Positions 23,466-31,498 of a stretch of 31,498 nt of DNA are shown piece after piece (within the stretch, counting starts at the first letter, position 1; every line of letters begins with the position of its first letter). A program made the translations under genes and the position numbers. Source of the stretch: DATARH01 sp046724035 (GTDB taxonomy: Bacteria > Pseudomonadota > Alphaproteobacteria > ATCC43930 > CGMCC-115725); the NCBI GenBank assembly GCA_046724035.1, contig JBKOVT010000375.1, forward strand, positions 1 through 31,498. The letters run 5' to 3'. A model generated the notes under the pieces. It had not been told where the DNA came from and searched no databases. It worked only from the letters and a program-made list of their open reading frames with translations.

Positions 23466-24848
23466 TCAGTCGGCCCGCGCTGGACCTGCGGCCGCGGTCG
23501 TCGCCGCAACCGGCTCCGCGCCGTAAATGTGTTCCTGCGAGATGTCGCGATTGGTGTAGTCGGGCAGCAGCGCAGTCGCCGACACGCTGACGATCGAGCA
23601 CATCAAGACATAGATCGCGACCGAATACCCCGAACCGGTCGAGGCTAAGAGCGCTGTCGCGATCAATGGCGCGGGGCCGCCGGCGATCACCGAGGAGAGG
23701 TGGTAACCGAGCGAGGAACCGCTGTAGCGCAGCCGCGGGCTGAAACATTCGGCGATCAATGCCCCCTGCGGCCCGTACATCATGTCGTGCGGGATAAAGG
23801 AGAGGACGATCGCGAGAAAGATCCACCCCGGCACGAGCGTGTTCAGCATGGCGAAATAGACAAAGCCGAACACCCCCATCGTGACCGCGCCGATCAGATA
23901 CATGCGCTTCCGGCCGATGCGGTCTGAGATATGCCCGGCGAGCGGGATCGTCACCGCCGAGAGCCCGGTGCCGACGAGAAGACCGGTCAGCAGCAGGTCG
24001 CGCGAGCTGTGCAAAACGGTCGTGCCGTAAGTGAACAGGAAGGCGGCGAAGACATAGAAGGGCCCCTGCTCCGCCATCCGCGCCAGCGCGGTCAGGATGA
24101 TCTCCCGGGGCTGCTTGCGCAGAACTTCGAGGACGGGCGCACTCGCGATCTGCTGCCGGTCGAGGATGCGCTGGAACACCGGCGTTTCCAGCAGCCCCAG
24201 ACGGATATAGAGGCCGATGCCGACCATAATGATCGACAGCCAGAACGGGACACGCCATCCCCAGTCGAGGAATTGATCGCCCGAGATCGCGCTGAAGATC
24301 AGCACGAGGATGTTGGCGAGGAAGAGCCCGGCCGGGCCGCCCCATTGCGGCCAGGCCGTGATGAAGCCGCGATGCTTGTTGGTGCGCGCCCATTCCATCG
24401 CCATCAAGGTCGCGCCGCCCCACTCGCCGCCGATGCCCACGCCCTGGATAAAGCGAACGATCGTCAGGATGACGGCGCCCCAGATGCCGATCTGGGCATA
24501 GCTCGGGACAAAGCCGACCGCGAAGGTCGACAGTCCGGTCAACAGCAGCGTCGCGATCAGCGTCGCCTTGCGCCCGATGCGGTCGCCGTAATGGCCGAAA
24601 AACGCCGCGCCGACCGGCCTGGCGATAAAGCCGACGGCGTAAATGCCGAAGGCTTGCAAGGTGCCGACCAGCGGGTCGGAATCCGGGAAATACAGCTTGG
24701 CGAAGACGAGCGGCGCGACCAGGACGTAGAGCAGAAAATCATACGCCTCGATGACGGTGCCCACCGTGCTCGCGACAACGGCGCGGCGCAATTGGGTGCT
24801 GTGCTCGGTTTCGGAAAGGCCGCCGGCGGCCTCATCGGCTGTCGTCAT
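23466..24848 (-). CDS. MFS transporter, metabolite:proton symporter (MHS) type
   Basis: A 460-residue sugar-porter-like symporter of the MHS group, the family of citrate, shikimate, alpha-ketoglutarate and proline/betaine carriers. Markers are VVASTVGTVIEAYDFLLYV at the first span, ARPVGAAFFGHYGDRIGRK at the first cytoplasmic loop, RFIQGVGIGGEWGGATLMAME, and AGHISDRIGRKRMYL in the second half. The ATG at 24848 follows GGAGGA by six bases, better than the upstream ATG at 24890. It lies 129 bases downstream of cobM on the same strand, so it could be read from the cob operon, though a hairpin separates them. The substrate is unknown. Confidence 0.9.
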   Translation of the reverse strand: MTTADEAAGGLSETEHSTQLRRAVVASTVGTVIEAYDFLLYVLVAPLVFAKLYFPDSDPLVGTLQAFGIYAVGFIARPVGAAFFGHYGDRIGRKATLIATLLLTGLSTFAVGFVPSYAQIGIWGAVILTIVRFIQGVGIGGEWGGATLMAMEWARTNKHRGFITAWPQWGGPAGLFLANILVLIFSAISGDQFLDWGWRVPFWLSIIMVGIGLYIRLGLLETPVFQRILDRQQIASAPVLEVLRKQPREIILTALARMAEQGPFYVFAAFLFTYGTTVLHSSRDLLLTGLLVGTGLSAVTIPLAGHISDRIGRKRMYLIGAVTMGVFGFVYFAMLNTLVPGWIFLAIVLSFIPHDMMYGPQGALIAECFSPRLRYSGSSLGYHLSSVIAGGPAPLIATALLASTGSGYSVAIYVLMCSIVSVSATALLPDYTNRDISQEHIYGAEPVAATTAAAGPARAD

Positions 24849-24880
24849 CCCGCTTCCTCCCATATTCCTCGTGCTCTCTT

Positions 24881-24901
24881 GGCGGCCCAAACGGGGCCGC
24901 C
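24881..24901 (-). terminator. Hairpin between cobM and the MHS transporter gene
   Basis: GGCGGCCC (24881-24888) pairs with GGGCCGCC (24894-24901) around a five-base loop. No T-run follows on the minus strand, so it may be a weak terminator of the cob operon or a leader hairpin of the transporter gene. Confidence 0.25.
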
Positions 24902-24977
24902 CGGCACTGTCTCAGCGAGGTGATGCTATCAACTATAGGATGGGAGGAATAGCCCGATGGTGTCAGCGCTCGCGGTA

Positions 24978-25745
24978 TCAAATGGCTGGGCGGCGCGGTC
25001 GCAGAATGTGATGGTGGTCTGACGCGTAGAGGCGGCTTTCGCTCGCGCCTTCGTCAGCAAGCGCCGGGCCGATCAAGATCAGTGCGGTTCGCGTGATGCC
25101 GGCGCGCTTCACCTGGTCGCGAATATCGGCCAGCGTGCCGTGGATCAGCTGCTCGTCGGGCCAGCTGACGCGATACGCGACGACAACCGGACAGTGGCTG
25201 CCATAGAACGGCAGCAAGTCGCGCACGACCCGCGCGAGATTGGCGATCGACAGATGGATCGCCAACGTTGCGCCTGTCGCGGCGAAGCGATCGAGGCTTT
25301 CTCCATCGGGCATCTCCGAGGCGCGCGTCGCGGTGCGGGTCAGGACAATGGTTTGCGCGACCGAGGGCAGCGTCAATTCACGGCGCAATGCGGCGGCGGC
25401 GGCGGCAAAGGCCGGCACGCCGGGGGTGACGTCGTGGGGAATGCCGAGTCGGTCGAGCCGGCGCATCTGCTCCGCAATCGCGCCGTAAATCGACGGGTCG
25501 CCGGAATGCACCCGCGCGATGTCGGCGCCCTCGCGATGGGCAGCGTCGATTTCCGCGATGATCTCATCAAGGGTCAGCGACGATGTGTCGATGACTCGCG
25601 CGCCCGGCGGCGCAGCGGCGACAATCTCGCGCGGCACGAGCGAACCCGCATAAAGGCACACCGGACAGCGCTCGATCAGGCGCATCCCACGCACCGTGAT
25701 CAGATCGGGCGCGCCGGGTCCGGCGCCGATGAAATGCACGGTCAT
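24978..25745 (-). CDS. cobM: Precorrin-4 C11-methyltransferase
   Basis: A 255-residue SAM-dependent methyltransferase that methylates C-11 of precorrin-4 in cobalamin synthesis. It has the tetrapyrrole-methylase start VHFIGAGPGAPDLITVRG, the CobM/CbiF-specific CLYAGSLVP and VIDTSSLTLDEI, RVHSGDPSIYGAIAEQMRRL, and DVTPGVPAFAAAAAAL. The C-terminal GITRTALILIGPAL is also characteristic. It is the last gene of the operon; its ATG overlaps the stop of the cbiG-cobJ fusion (ATGA). Confidence 0.96.
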   Translation of the reverse strand: MTVHFIGAGPGAPDLITVRGMRLIERCPVCLYAGSLVPREIVAAAPPGARVIDTSSLTLDEIIAEIDAAHREGADIARVHSGDPSIYGAIAEQMRRLDRLGIPHDVTPGVPAFAAAAAALRRELTLPSVAQTIVLTRTATRASEMPDGESLDRFAATGATLAIHLSIANLARVVRDLLPFYGSHCPVVVAYRVSWPDEQLIHGTLADIRDQVKRAGITRTALILIGPALADEGASESRLYASDHHHILRPRRPAI

Positions 25746-27565
25746 CGCGAGCCTTGATCGACACGCGGGTCGAAATAGCCGCGCGGCGTGTAGAGCCGCG
25801 GCGGGTCGCCCGGGATAATTCGCGTCTGCCGGTTCCCCACCAGCACCAGGCTCAGCATGTCGGCATCGGCGTCGGCGAGTTCGTCGAGGCGCATTAGGCG
25901 CTGTGTTTCGCCGGCGCGTCCGAGATTGCGCGCGACAAAGACGGGCGTCTCGGGCGACCGGTGTTCGAGGAGGATGGCGGCGGCTTCCGCGAGTTGTGTC
26001 GCGCGCCGCGCCGAGCGCGGATTGTAGAGCGCGACGACAAAATCCGCTGCTGCCGCGGCTTCGATGCGAGCGCCGATCGCCGGCCAGGGCGTCAGCAGAT
26101 CCGACAACGAGATCGCGCAGAAATCATGCCCGAGCGGCGCGCCGGCGCGGGCCGCGGCTGCCTGCATCGCGCTGATCCCCGGCACGACGGTAATCTCGAC
26201 CGCCGACCAATCGCGGCGCTGCTCGCGGTCGATCGTCTCGAAGACGAGCGCCGCGAGACCGTAGACACCGGCATCGCCCGAGGAGACCAGCGCGACTGCG
26301 CGCCCCTCGGACGCGAGATTGAGCGCGAGCCGCACCCGCTGTCGTTCGGCGCCGATCTCGCTGTCGTGCCGGCGTTTGACGGCAATCGCACGGCCGAGAA
26401 GATCGAGATAGAGGCGGTAACCGACCACCTCGTCCGAAGCGGCGAGCAGCGCATTTGCTTCCGGGGTGCGCCAGACCGGGTCGCCGGGGCCGATGCCGAT
26501 GATCGCGAGCCGGCCGCGCGGCCGGCCGATCGCCGCGCCATCGAGCGGTATGGGCGCGCGCGCGATCGCGCAGGTCGCTCGCTTCGATTGGCGACGCGAC
26601 ACGACGAGCGTGCCTTCGGGCCCGACCGCCGCGAGCGCCGCGCCTTCAGCGACGCCCCAGCAACCAGTCGCGCGAAACGCTGCCTCGGAGCGCACGGTCA
26701 ATCGCGCGGTTTCGTCGAGCAGCCGCGATGCCGGAAAAAAGCGCGCCGGCACATCGAGCGATGCGGCGAGAGCGTGGATACCCGGTTCATCGACCTTCAC
26801 ATCCACCGAAACTACGGCGGCAATTGCACCGGCGGCCAGGCCGGCTTCGGCGAAGCACTCGCGCGCTAATGTCGCGATCTCCGCGACATCGCAGCCGCGC
26901 TCGCAGCCGATGCCGAGCGCCAATACCGGCGGATGAAACACCAGTGCAGAGCTATTTGACGGCATCGCGCGATCGGTGACGAGCACTTGCACATTCGCGC
27001 GCTCGGCCGATCGCACCGAACTCGCGCGCAGCCAGTCGGCGCGGCACGTTTCCTCGACGAGCGCGACGGGATTACCGGCAAGCAACGCGGCGGCAATCGG
27101 TTTGACGCGCTCGGGGTTGGCGATCCGCCAGCCCGCCGGCGGCTCGTCGAGCGCGAGGCCGAGCCTGAGATCGCCGGCCGTCGTGATCGCGGCCTTACAG
27201 CCCAGCGCGTCAGCCAATGCGCGGGCGAGCGTGTTCGCGCCGTGATGGCCACCGAGCAATGGCACGGCGACCGAGCCATCCTCGGCGAGCGCGACGACTG
27301 GGGGCTCGATGTGCTTGTCGTCGAGCAACGGCGCGATCGCGCGGATCAGGATGCCGCTCGCGCATAAGCCGATAACCGGCGTGCCGGCCGCGAACAACAC
27401 CGCGATGTGCGGCACCAGACGATCATACGTTTCGTCCCAATCACCCGCATGCGCGCGCGGACCATGCAGCCTTGCGCCAGGTAAGAGGTCGCGCACCTTG
27501 TGCCCAAGCGCGGCGCCGCTCGGCCCGAGCACGACGATCGCGACGCCGTGCGGCAGCGCGCTCAT
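25742..27565 (-). CDS. cobJ: CbiG-CobJ fusion: cobalt-precorrin-5A hydrolase-like plus precorrin-3B C17-methyltransferase
   Basis: A 607-residue two-part protein. Residues 1 to about 335 are CbiG-like: the N-domain has VIGLCASGILIRAIAPLLDD and VPLLGGHHGANTLARALAD, and the C-domain from about 214 has LALGIGCERGCDVAEI and VVSVDVKVDEPGIHALA. Residues 351 to about 584 are CobJ: GRLAIIGIGPGDPVWRTPEA, VGYRLYLDLL, LVSSGDAGVYGLAALVFE, VVPGISAMQAAAARAGAPLG and ALYNPRSARR. CobJ methylates C-17 and contracts the ring; CbiG opens the lactone ring in the anaerobic route, while aerobic organisms usually carry only the C-domain as CobE. The start is the ATG at 27565, in a 4-base overlap with cobI; the frame upstream to 27976 is a shadow of cobI. 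Confidence 0.94.
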   Translation of the reverse strand: MSALPHGVAIVVLGPSGAALGHKVRDLLPGARLHGPRAHAGDWDETYDRLVPHIAVLFAAGTPVIGLCASGILIRAIAPLLDDKHIEPPVVALAEDGSVAVPLLGGHHGANTLARALADALGCKAAITTAGDLRLGLALDEPPAGWRIANPERVKPIAAALLAGNPVALVEETCRADWLRASSVRSAERANVQVLVTDRAMPSNSSALVFHPPVLALGIGCERGCDVAEIATLARECFAEAGLAAGAIAAVVSVDVKVDEPGIHALAASLDVPARFFPASRLLDETARLTVRSEAAFRATGCWGVAEGAALAAVGPEGTLVVSRRQSKRATCAIARAPIPLDGAAIGRPRGRLAIIGIGPGDPVWRTPEANALLAASDEVVGYRLYLDLLGRAIAVKRRHDSEIGAERQRVRLALNLASEGRAVALVSSGDAGVYGLAALVFETIDREQRRDWSAVEITVVPGISAMQAAAARAGAPLGHDFCAISLSDLLTPWPAIGARIEAAAAADFVVALYNPRSARRATQLAEAAAILLEHRSPETPVFVARNLGRAGETQRLMRLDELADADADMLSLVLVGNRQTRIIPGDPPRLYTPRGYFDPRVDQGSR

Positions 27566-28272
27566 CCGGAAATCTCGCCTCGGCAGATCAGCGCCATCGC
27601 GAAATAGGGCACCTCCGCGGCATCGATTTCGGACAATGGCGCGATGCGCTGATTGAGCAATGTCGCGCGCTCGATGTAGATCGCCGCACGAAGCAGCCCA
27701 AGCCTCTCGAGCACGCGGCGCAGCTTCGTGAAGTGCCGGCCGATCTTGATGACCGCCGCCGCGTCGCTTTCCGCGAGCCGCCGCGTCAGCGCTTCTTCGT
27801 CGAGCGTCGCCGGGATGACGGAGATCGCCGAGTCGCGCTGCGCGAGCGGCAAACCGGCGGCGGCGGCGCAGGCCGTCAATGACGTCACGCCGGGGATGAC
27901 GCTTACCGGATAGCACGGCGCCAGGCGCGTATAGATGCCAGCAAAGCTGCCATAGAACAGCGGATCGCCCTGACACAGAAACGCGATGTCGTCGCCCTCA
28001 TCGAGCACGGCGGCAAGCTGCGCCGCGGCCTCGTCATAGATCGCCGCAGGCGGCGGGCCGGGACGCATCGGAAAGCGGATCGCGATCTCGCGCTGATCGC
28101 GCTCAAGCCATTGCGCGACGATGCCGCGGGCGAAACCGGCGCCGGTCTCCGGCCCGGGATACGCGACGACCGGCGCTGCTTGCAGCAGGCGCAACCCCTT
28201 CAGCGTCAGGAGTTCGGGATCGCCGGGGCCGACGCCGATGCCGCATAGCTGTCCTGGGGGCCGCTCGGTCAT
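27562..28272 (-). CDS. cobI: Precorrin-2 C20-methyltransferase
   Basis: A 236-residue tetrapyrrole methylase adding the C-20 methyl to precorrin-2, the entry step of corrin-ring synthesis. GIGVGPGDPELLTLKGLRLL is the N-terminal signature, FLCQGDPLFYGSFAGIYTRL the second glycine motif, and SVIPGVTSLTACAAAAGLPL the third; VIKIGRHFTKLRRVLERLGL and YIERATLLNQ are specific to CobI/CbiL. The ATG at 28272 overlaps the glycosyltransferase stop by four bases, and its own stop overlaps the cbiG-cobJ start, so translation is coupled on both sides. Confidence 0.95.
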   Translation of the reverse strand: MTERPPGQLCGIGVGPGDPELLTLKGLRLLQAAPVVAYPGPETGAGFARGIVAQWLERDQREIAIRFPMRPGPPPAAIYDEAAAQLAAVLDEGDDIAFLCQGDPLFYGSFAGIYTRLAPCYPVSVIPGVTSLTACAAAAGLPLAQRDSAISVIPATLDEEALTRRLAESDAAAVIKIGRHFTKLRRVLERLGLLRAAIYIERATLLNQRIAPLSEIDAAEVPYFAMALICRGEISG

Positions 28273-29945
28273 TTGGCGTGCCCCACATTATAGAGCGTCA
28301 GCTCCAGCCGCTTGCCGTTCGAGTAATCGAACCCGGCAACGGTACCGAGCAGGCGCGCCTTCAGCCCGCGCGTGCTCAGCGACTGCTGGAACATCGCATC
28401 GTCGCGGTTGCTGACGAGCGCGGCGCCGCCGCCTGCGAGAATTTCGGTCGCGGCGTCCGGTACTGCGAGGCGCACATGCCCGCCGAGCAGAAAGACAAGG
28501 CTCGGCTCGCCGTACCCAATCGCTACAAGCGGCGCTCCGGCGGCGGGCGGATGCTTGGCAACCAGCGCAGCGGCGCTGCGGCTCAACCATAAACGGTCGA
28601 GGCCCGGCAGCACCGCCGTTTCTGCGGGGATAACGAACGCCATGGACAAGGCGACGCTTGCGGCGGCGGCGAAAGGCGGGCGCGGCCAGCGGTAAAACAA
28701 CGCGGTCGCGAGCACGAGCATTGCAGCGGCGCCCATGATCCCCGCGGCGCTAAACCCTTCGCCAAAGCGGATCGGCAGAATGATCAGCGCACTCGCCAAG
28801 GCGAGCGTAACCATCGCCCACAACGTCTTCGCCGCGATGTCGGCATAGCGCAGCCAGGACGGGGCGGCTGCACGGGCGCCTTCGGCGAGCGCGGCGCCAG
28901 TGAGCAATGCCAAGGCCGGATACAGCGGCAGCACGTAATGCGGCAATTTGGTGGGGAGCAGCTCGAGGACGATCCAGGCCGGCACCAGCCAGGCGAGCAG
29001 AAACCGCTCGGCGGGCAATGTGCGGCGCCGCCAGCCGTGTGCGAGTGCCGGCACCAGCATCAAAGAGCCCGGCCAGAACGTCGCCATCGCCAGCAGCAGA
29101 TAGCTGAAAGGCGGCGCGCCGTGCGATTCCTGCGCGCCGATCAGCTTCGACCAGAAATCCTCGCCGAGCGAGCCCGCGAGAAACGCGCCCTCGGTGGCGC
29201 GCTGCATCGCAATGAGCCACGGCACGATGGCAAGCGCGACGAAGATGATGCCGGCGGCCGGATAGAGGCCGCGCAACCAACGCCAATTGCGGTCGGCGAT
29301 CGACAGCGTAACAATCGTCAGCGCGGCGATCGCGGGACCGACCGGACCTTTGAGGAGGATCGCCGCAACGGTTGCGATCCAGAACAAGGCGGCGATCGCC
29401 GGCACCGCCGGCCGGCCCGCCCGCGCTCGCATATAAATTAGGCCAAGCGCGCCCTGCGCCGCGACAATTGCGCTAAGCAATGCCGCGTCGGTTTTCGCGA
29501 TATGCGCTTCGGCCACGACCATTATGGCGCTGCCGAGCAAAATCGCCGCGAGCAATGCCGCCTGCCGTGCCGGTGGTCCTTCGCTGTCGCGCGCAAACAG
29601 CGCGCGGCCGAGCGCGAAGGTCAGCAACACCGCACCAAGCGCCCCGACCAGGGATGGCAGGCGGTAGGGCCAGATCGCCGTGCTCTCCGGAGTGCTGAAC
29701 ACCGCGACCGATGCCGCCTGCAGCCAATAGATGCCGGCGGGTTTTTTGTTGCGCGCCTCATCCTGAAAGCGGATGCGCAGAAAGTCGCCCGTTTCGAGCA
29801 TCTGGCGGCTCGCCTGCGCAAAGCGCGCCTCATCGCGGTCGAGCGGCGGGATTGCGGCGATGCCCGGCACATAGAGCGCGAGACACAATCCCGCAAGCAG
29901 CGCGTAAGACCGCCAGCCTCTGAGCCACACGCGATCCCAGCGCAT
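28269..29945 (-). CDS. ArnT-like membrane glycosyltransferase embedded in the cob operon
   Basis: A 558-residue polytopic membrane protein of the ArnT/PMT (GT-C fold) superfamily, which moves a sugar from a polyprenyl-phosphate donor to a lipid or protein. The first periplasmic loop carries PPLDRDEARFAQASRQML, with Asp36 and Asp38-Glu39 as likely catalytic acids, then FQDEARNKKPAGIYWLQA. About ten to twelve spans follow, plus LPTKLPHYVLPLYPALALL, the conserved late loop and span. The C-terminal ~100 residues form a soluble domain. It starts one base after cobL and overlaps cobI by four bases, so it is part of the operon. No role in cobalamin synthesis is known for this family; the substrate is unknown. 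Confidence 0.88.
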   Translation of the reverse strand: MRWDRVWLRGWRSYALLAGLCLALYVPGIAAIPPLDRDEARFAQASRQMLETGDFLRIRFQDEARNKKPAGIYWLQAASVAVFSTPESTAIWPYRLPSLVGALGAVLLTFALGRALFARDSEGPPARQAALLAAILLGSAIMVVAEAHIAKTDAALLSAIVAAQGALGLIYMRARAGRPAVPAIAALFWIATVAAILLKGPVGPAIAALTIVTLSIADRNWRWLRGLYPAAGIIFVALAIVPWLIAMQRATEGAFLAGSLGEDFWSKLIGAQESHGAPPFSYLLLAMATFWPGSLMLVPALAHGWRRRTLPAERFLLAWLVPAWIVLELLPTKLPHYVLPLYPALALLTGAALAEGARAAAPSWLRYADIAAKTLWAMVTLALASALIILPIRFGEGFSAAGIMGAAAMLVLATALFYRWPRPPFAAAASVALSMAFVIPAETAVLPGLDRLWLSRSAAALVAKHPPAAGAPLVAIGYGEPSLVFLLGGHVRLAVPDAATEILAGGGAALVSNRDDAMFQQSLSTRGLKARLLGTVAGFDYSNGKRLELTLYNVGHAK

Positions 29946-29946
29946 G

Positions 29947-31155
29947 TCAGCGCGGCTTTGTCGCGGCGAGTTGGGTCACCGGCAATTGCGGGCGCCACGC
30001 CTCCTGCATGCCGAGCGGCGCGGCATGGCTGACCGCGATGCGCGTCAGACTACCCCCGTGCCGCCCCTGCCAATCGAGCAGCACGCGCTCCCCCGCCAGG
30101 CTGACGACATTGGCGACGAGCCGGCCGCCGGATCGCAGCACATCCCATCCAGCCGCCAACAACTCGGGATCGGCGATGCCGCCACCAATGAACACGGCAT
30201 CGGGGGCCTCGAGACCGGCGAACGCCTTTGGCGCCGTGCCGAGGACGATGCTCAGTCCGGGCACACCGAGGAGAGCGGCGTTGCGTGCGATCATCGCGGC
30301 GCGCTCCGGGTTGCGCTCGATCGCGACGGCGTCGCCGCCTTCGGTTGAGCGCAACCATTCGATCGCGATCGAGCCGCAGCCCGCCCCGACGTCCCACAGC
30401 CGCTCGCCCGGCAAAGGCGCGAGCGCCGCGAGCGTCATCGCGCGCACCTCGCGCTTGGTCAATTGACCGTCGTGCTCGAACGCGTCGTCGGGAAGACCGG
30501 CGAGGCGCGACAGCGGTCTCGCCTCTGGTCCGGCCCGGCATTCGAGCGCGATCGTGTTGAGATCGGCAACGCGCCGTTCGCCCCAATGCCGCGCCTCTTC
30601 GCACAGCATCGCCTCGTTCGGCCCGCCCAGATGCTCGAACACGGTAAGCCCGCTCGGACCCCAGCCGAGCTCGGTCAATAGATGCGCAACGGCGCGCGGC
30701 GTCGTCCCATCCTCCGACAGCAGCAAGAGGCGGCGATGGGGCGCGAGATGCAGGCGCAGCGTATCGATCGGGCGACCGTGCAGGCTCAACACGACGCAAT
30801 CCGCAATCGCCCAGCCGAGCCGCGCGCCGGCGAGGCTGAACGCGCCGGGATGCGGCAGGATCGTCATCTCATGAATGGGGAAGTGGCGCGTGAGGACGGC
30901 GCCGACGCCAAACCACAGGGGATCGCCGCTCGCCAGCACGACGACCCGGCGGCCACGACGCGCTGCGATCATGCCGATCGCATCCGAGAGCGGCCGCTGC
31001 CAAGTCAGGCGCTCGGCGTTGCCCGACGGCGCCAGCGCAAGATGGCGCTCGCCGCCGACCAGAACCTCGGCAGTTTCGATGAACGTGCGCGCCGCGGCAT
31101 TCAACCCGGCAAGCCCATCCTCGCCGATGCCGACAATCGCAAGCCACGGCTTCAC
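29947..31155 (-). CDS. cobL: Precorrin-6Y C5,15-methyltransferase (decarboxylating), CbiE-CbiT fusion
   Basis: A 402-residue bifunctional enzyme that methylates C-5 and C-15 and removes the C-12 acetate carboxyl. The N-terminal half is CbiE-like: PWLAIVGIGEDGLAGLNAAA, LVGGERHLAL, VVVLASGDPLWFGVGAVL. The C-terminal half is CbiT-like: DDAFEHDGQLTKREVRAM, SAM-binding WDVGAGCGSIAIEWLR and AVFIGGGI-type residues (DAVFIGGGIADPELL). The start is the GTG at 31155, whose GTGA overlaps the cobH stop; the frame upstream to 31419 is a shadow of cobH. The glycosyltransferase follows after one base. Confidence 0.95.
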   Translation of the reverse strand: MKPWLAIVGIGEDGLAGLNAAARTFIETAEVLVGGERHLALAPSGNAERLTWQRPLSDAIGMIAARRGRRVVVLASGDPLWFGVGAVLTRHFPIHEMTILPHPGAFSLAGARLGWAIADCVVLSLHGRPIDTLRLHLAPHRRLLLLSEDGTTPRAVAHLLTELGWGPSGLTVFEHLGGPNEAMLCEEARHWGERRVADLNTIALECRAGPEARPLSRLAGLPDDAFEHDGQLTKREVRAMTLAALAPLPGERLWDVGAGCGSIAIEWLRSTEGGDAVAIERNPERAAMIARNAALLGVPGLSIVLGTAPKAFAGLEAPDAVFIGGGIADPELLAAGWDVLRSGGRLVANVVSLAGERVLLDWQGRHGGSLTRIAVSHAAPLGMQEAWRPQLPVTQLAATKPR

Positions 31156-31498
31156 GCGCGGGCTCCCGCCGCGAGCGCATTGACCGCGGCGGCGGCGAGC
31201 GCGCTGCCGCCGCGCCGGCCCTTGAGCGCGATAAAGCCGAGACCGCCGCCGAAGCCGGTCAGTGCTTCCTTGGCTTCGGACGCGCCGACAAACCCGACCG
31301 GAAAGCCGAGCACGAGCGCCGGCTGCCCGGCGCCCTCGTCGAGCACCTCCAACAGCAGGAACAGCGCGGTCGGCGCGTTGCCGATCGCGACGATTGCGCC
31401 CTTCAGATGCGGACGCCATAGCTCGACGGCGGCGGCGGAGCGCGTCGTGCGCTGCGCCGCCGCGAGCTTCGCGACATCGGGCTCGCGCAAGGTGCAGA
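31152..31498 (-). CDS. cobH: Precorrin-8X methylmutase, C-terminal half (5' end outside window)
   Basis: The last ~114 residues of CobH, which shifts a methyl from C-11 to C-12 to form hydrogenobyrinate. VAIGNAPTALFLLLEVLDEG, LVLGFPVGFVGASEAKEAL and FIALKGRRGGSALAAAAVNAL are diagnostic. The gene continues past the right edge, where the catalytic histidine would be encoded; the in-frame TTG at 31490 is internal, since homologous sequence (CTLREPDVAKL) continues through it. It is the most upstream operon gene visible. Any cobalamin riboswitch would lie outside the window. Confidence 0.94.
   Translation of the reverse strand, partial: CTLREPDVAKLAAAQRTTRSAAAVELWRPHLKGAIVAIGNAPTALFLLLEVLDEGAGQPALVLGFPVGFVGASEAKEALTGFGGGLGFIALKGRRGGSALAAAAVNALAAGARA

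Noticed and set aside
23931..24923. 330-codon plus-strand frame
   Set aside because: Antisense to the MHS transporter; highly charged composition typical of a shadow of membrane-protein DNA.

Overview
The window is a chromosomal segment of a GC-rich Gram-negative bacterium, almost certainly an alphaproteobacterium. Evidence: a split ccmABCDE cluster, an IalB-family protein next to rlmN and argG, a YggT/DUF167 pair, Cob-type cobalamin genes, and several interspersed palindromic repeats of the kind common in Hyphomicrobiales and Rhodospirillales. I cannot fix the genus. Coding density is high and genes lie on both strands in short blocks.

Layout. 1-3830: a thiolase-like protein and its DUF35 partner (minus; the thiolase runs off the left edge), a glutathione S-transferase and a GMC flavin oxidoreductase. 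3963-4526: two small paralogous membrane proteins; the second (56 residues) is easily missed. 4733-7644: envelope genes, namely a PagL-like outer-membrane lipid A deacylase, a DcaP-like porin with its own terminator, and a small lipoprotein. 7755-9017: a phenylacetate-CoA-ligase-like adenylating enzyme. 9095-9200: four consecutive hairpins with pyrimidine/C-rich loops, the last an intrinsic terminator whose T-run ends 12 bases before ccmA. 9213-12051: ccmABCDE, the heme-handling half of cytochrome c maturation; ccmF, ccmG and ccmH are absent. 12220-17742: GNAT acetyltransferase, IalB-like protein, rlmN, argG, an alpha/beta hydrolase, and YggT plus DUF167, with repeats in the gaps. 17994-18401: tRNA-Ala(CGC) with a good promoter, and a 54-residue small protein on the opposite strand. 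18486-24848: three MFS transporters, an SDR and an aldo/keto reductase.

24978-31498 (minus): a tightly coupled corrin-ring operon, read cobH > cobL > ArnT-like glycosyltransferase > cobI > cbiG-cobJ fusion > cobM. Junctions overlap by 4 bases or are separated by 1 base. CobI, CobJ and CobM methylate the ring; CobL methylates and decarboxylates it; CobH moves a methyl group. The fused CbiG half resembles the ring-opening hydrolase of the anaerobic route. The membrane glycosyltransferase inside this chain has no known role in cobalamin synthesis.

The items most worth following are the structured RNA element in front of ccmA (possibly an sRNA or attenuator), the glycosyltransferase inside the cob operon, and the paired small membrane proteins. 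All family assignments come from reading motifs; no database search was run.
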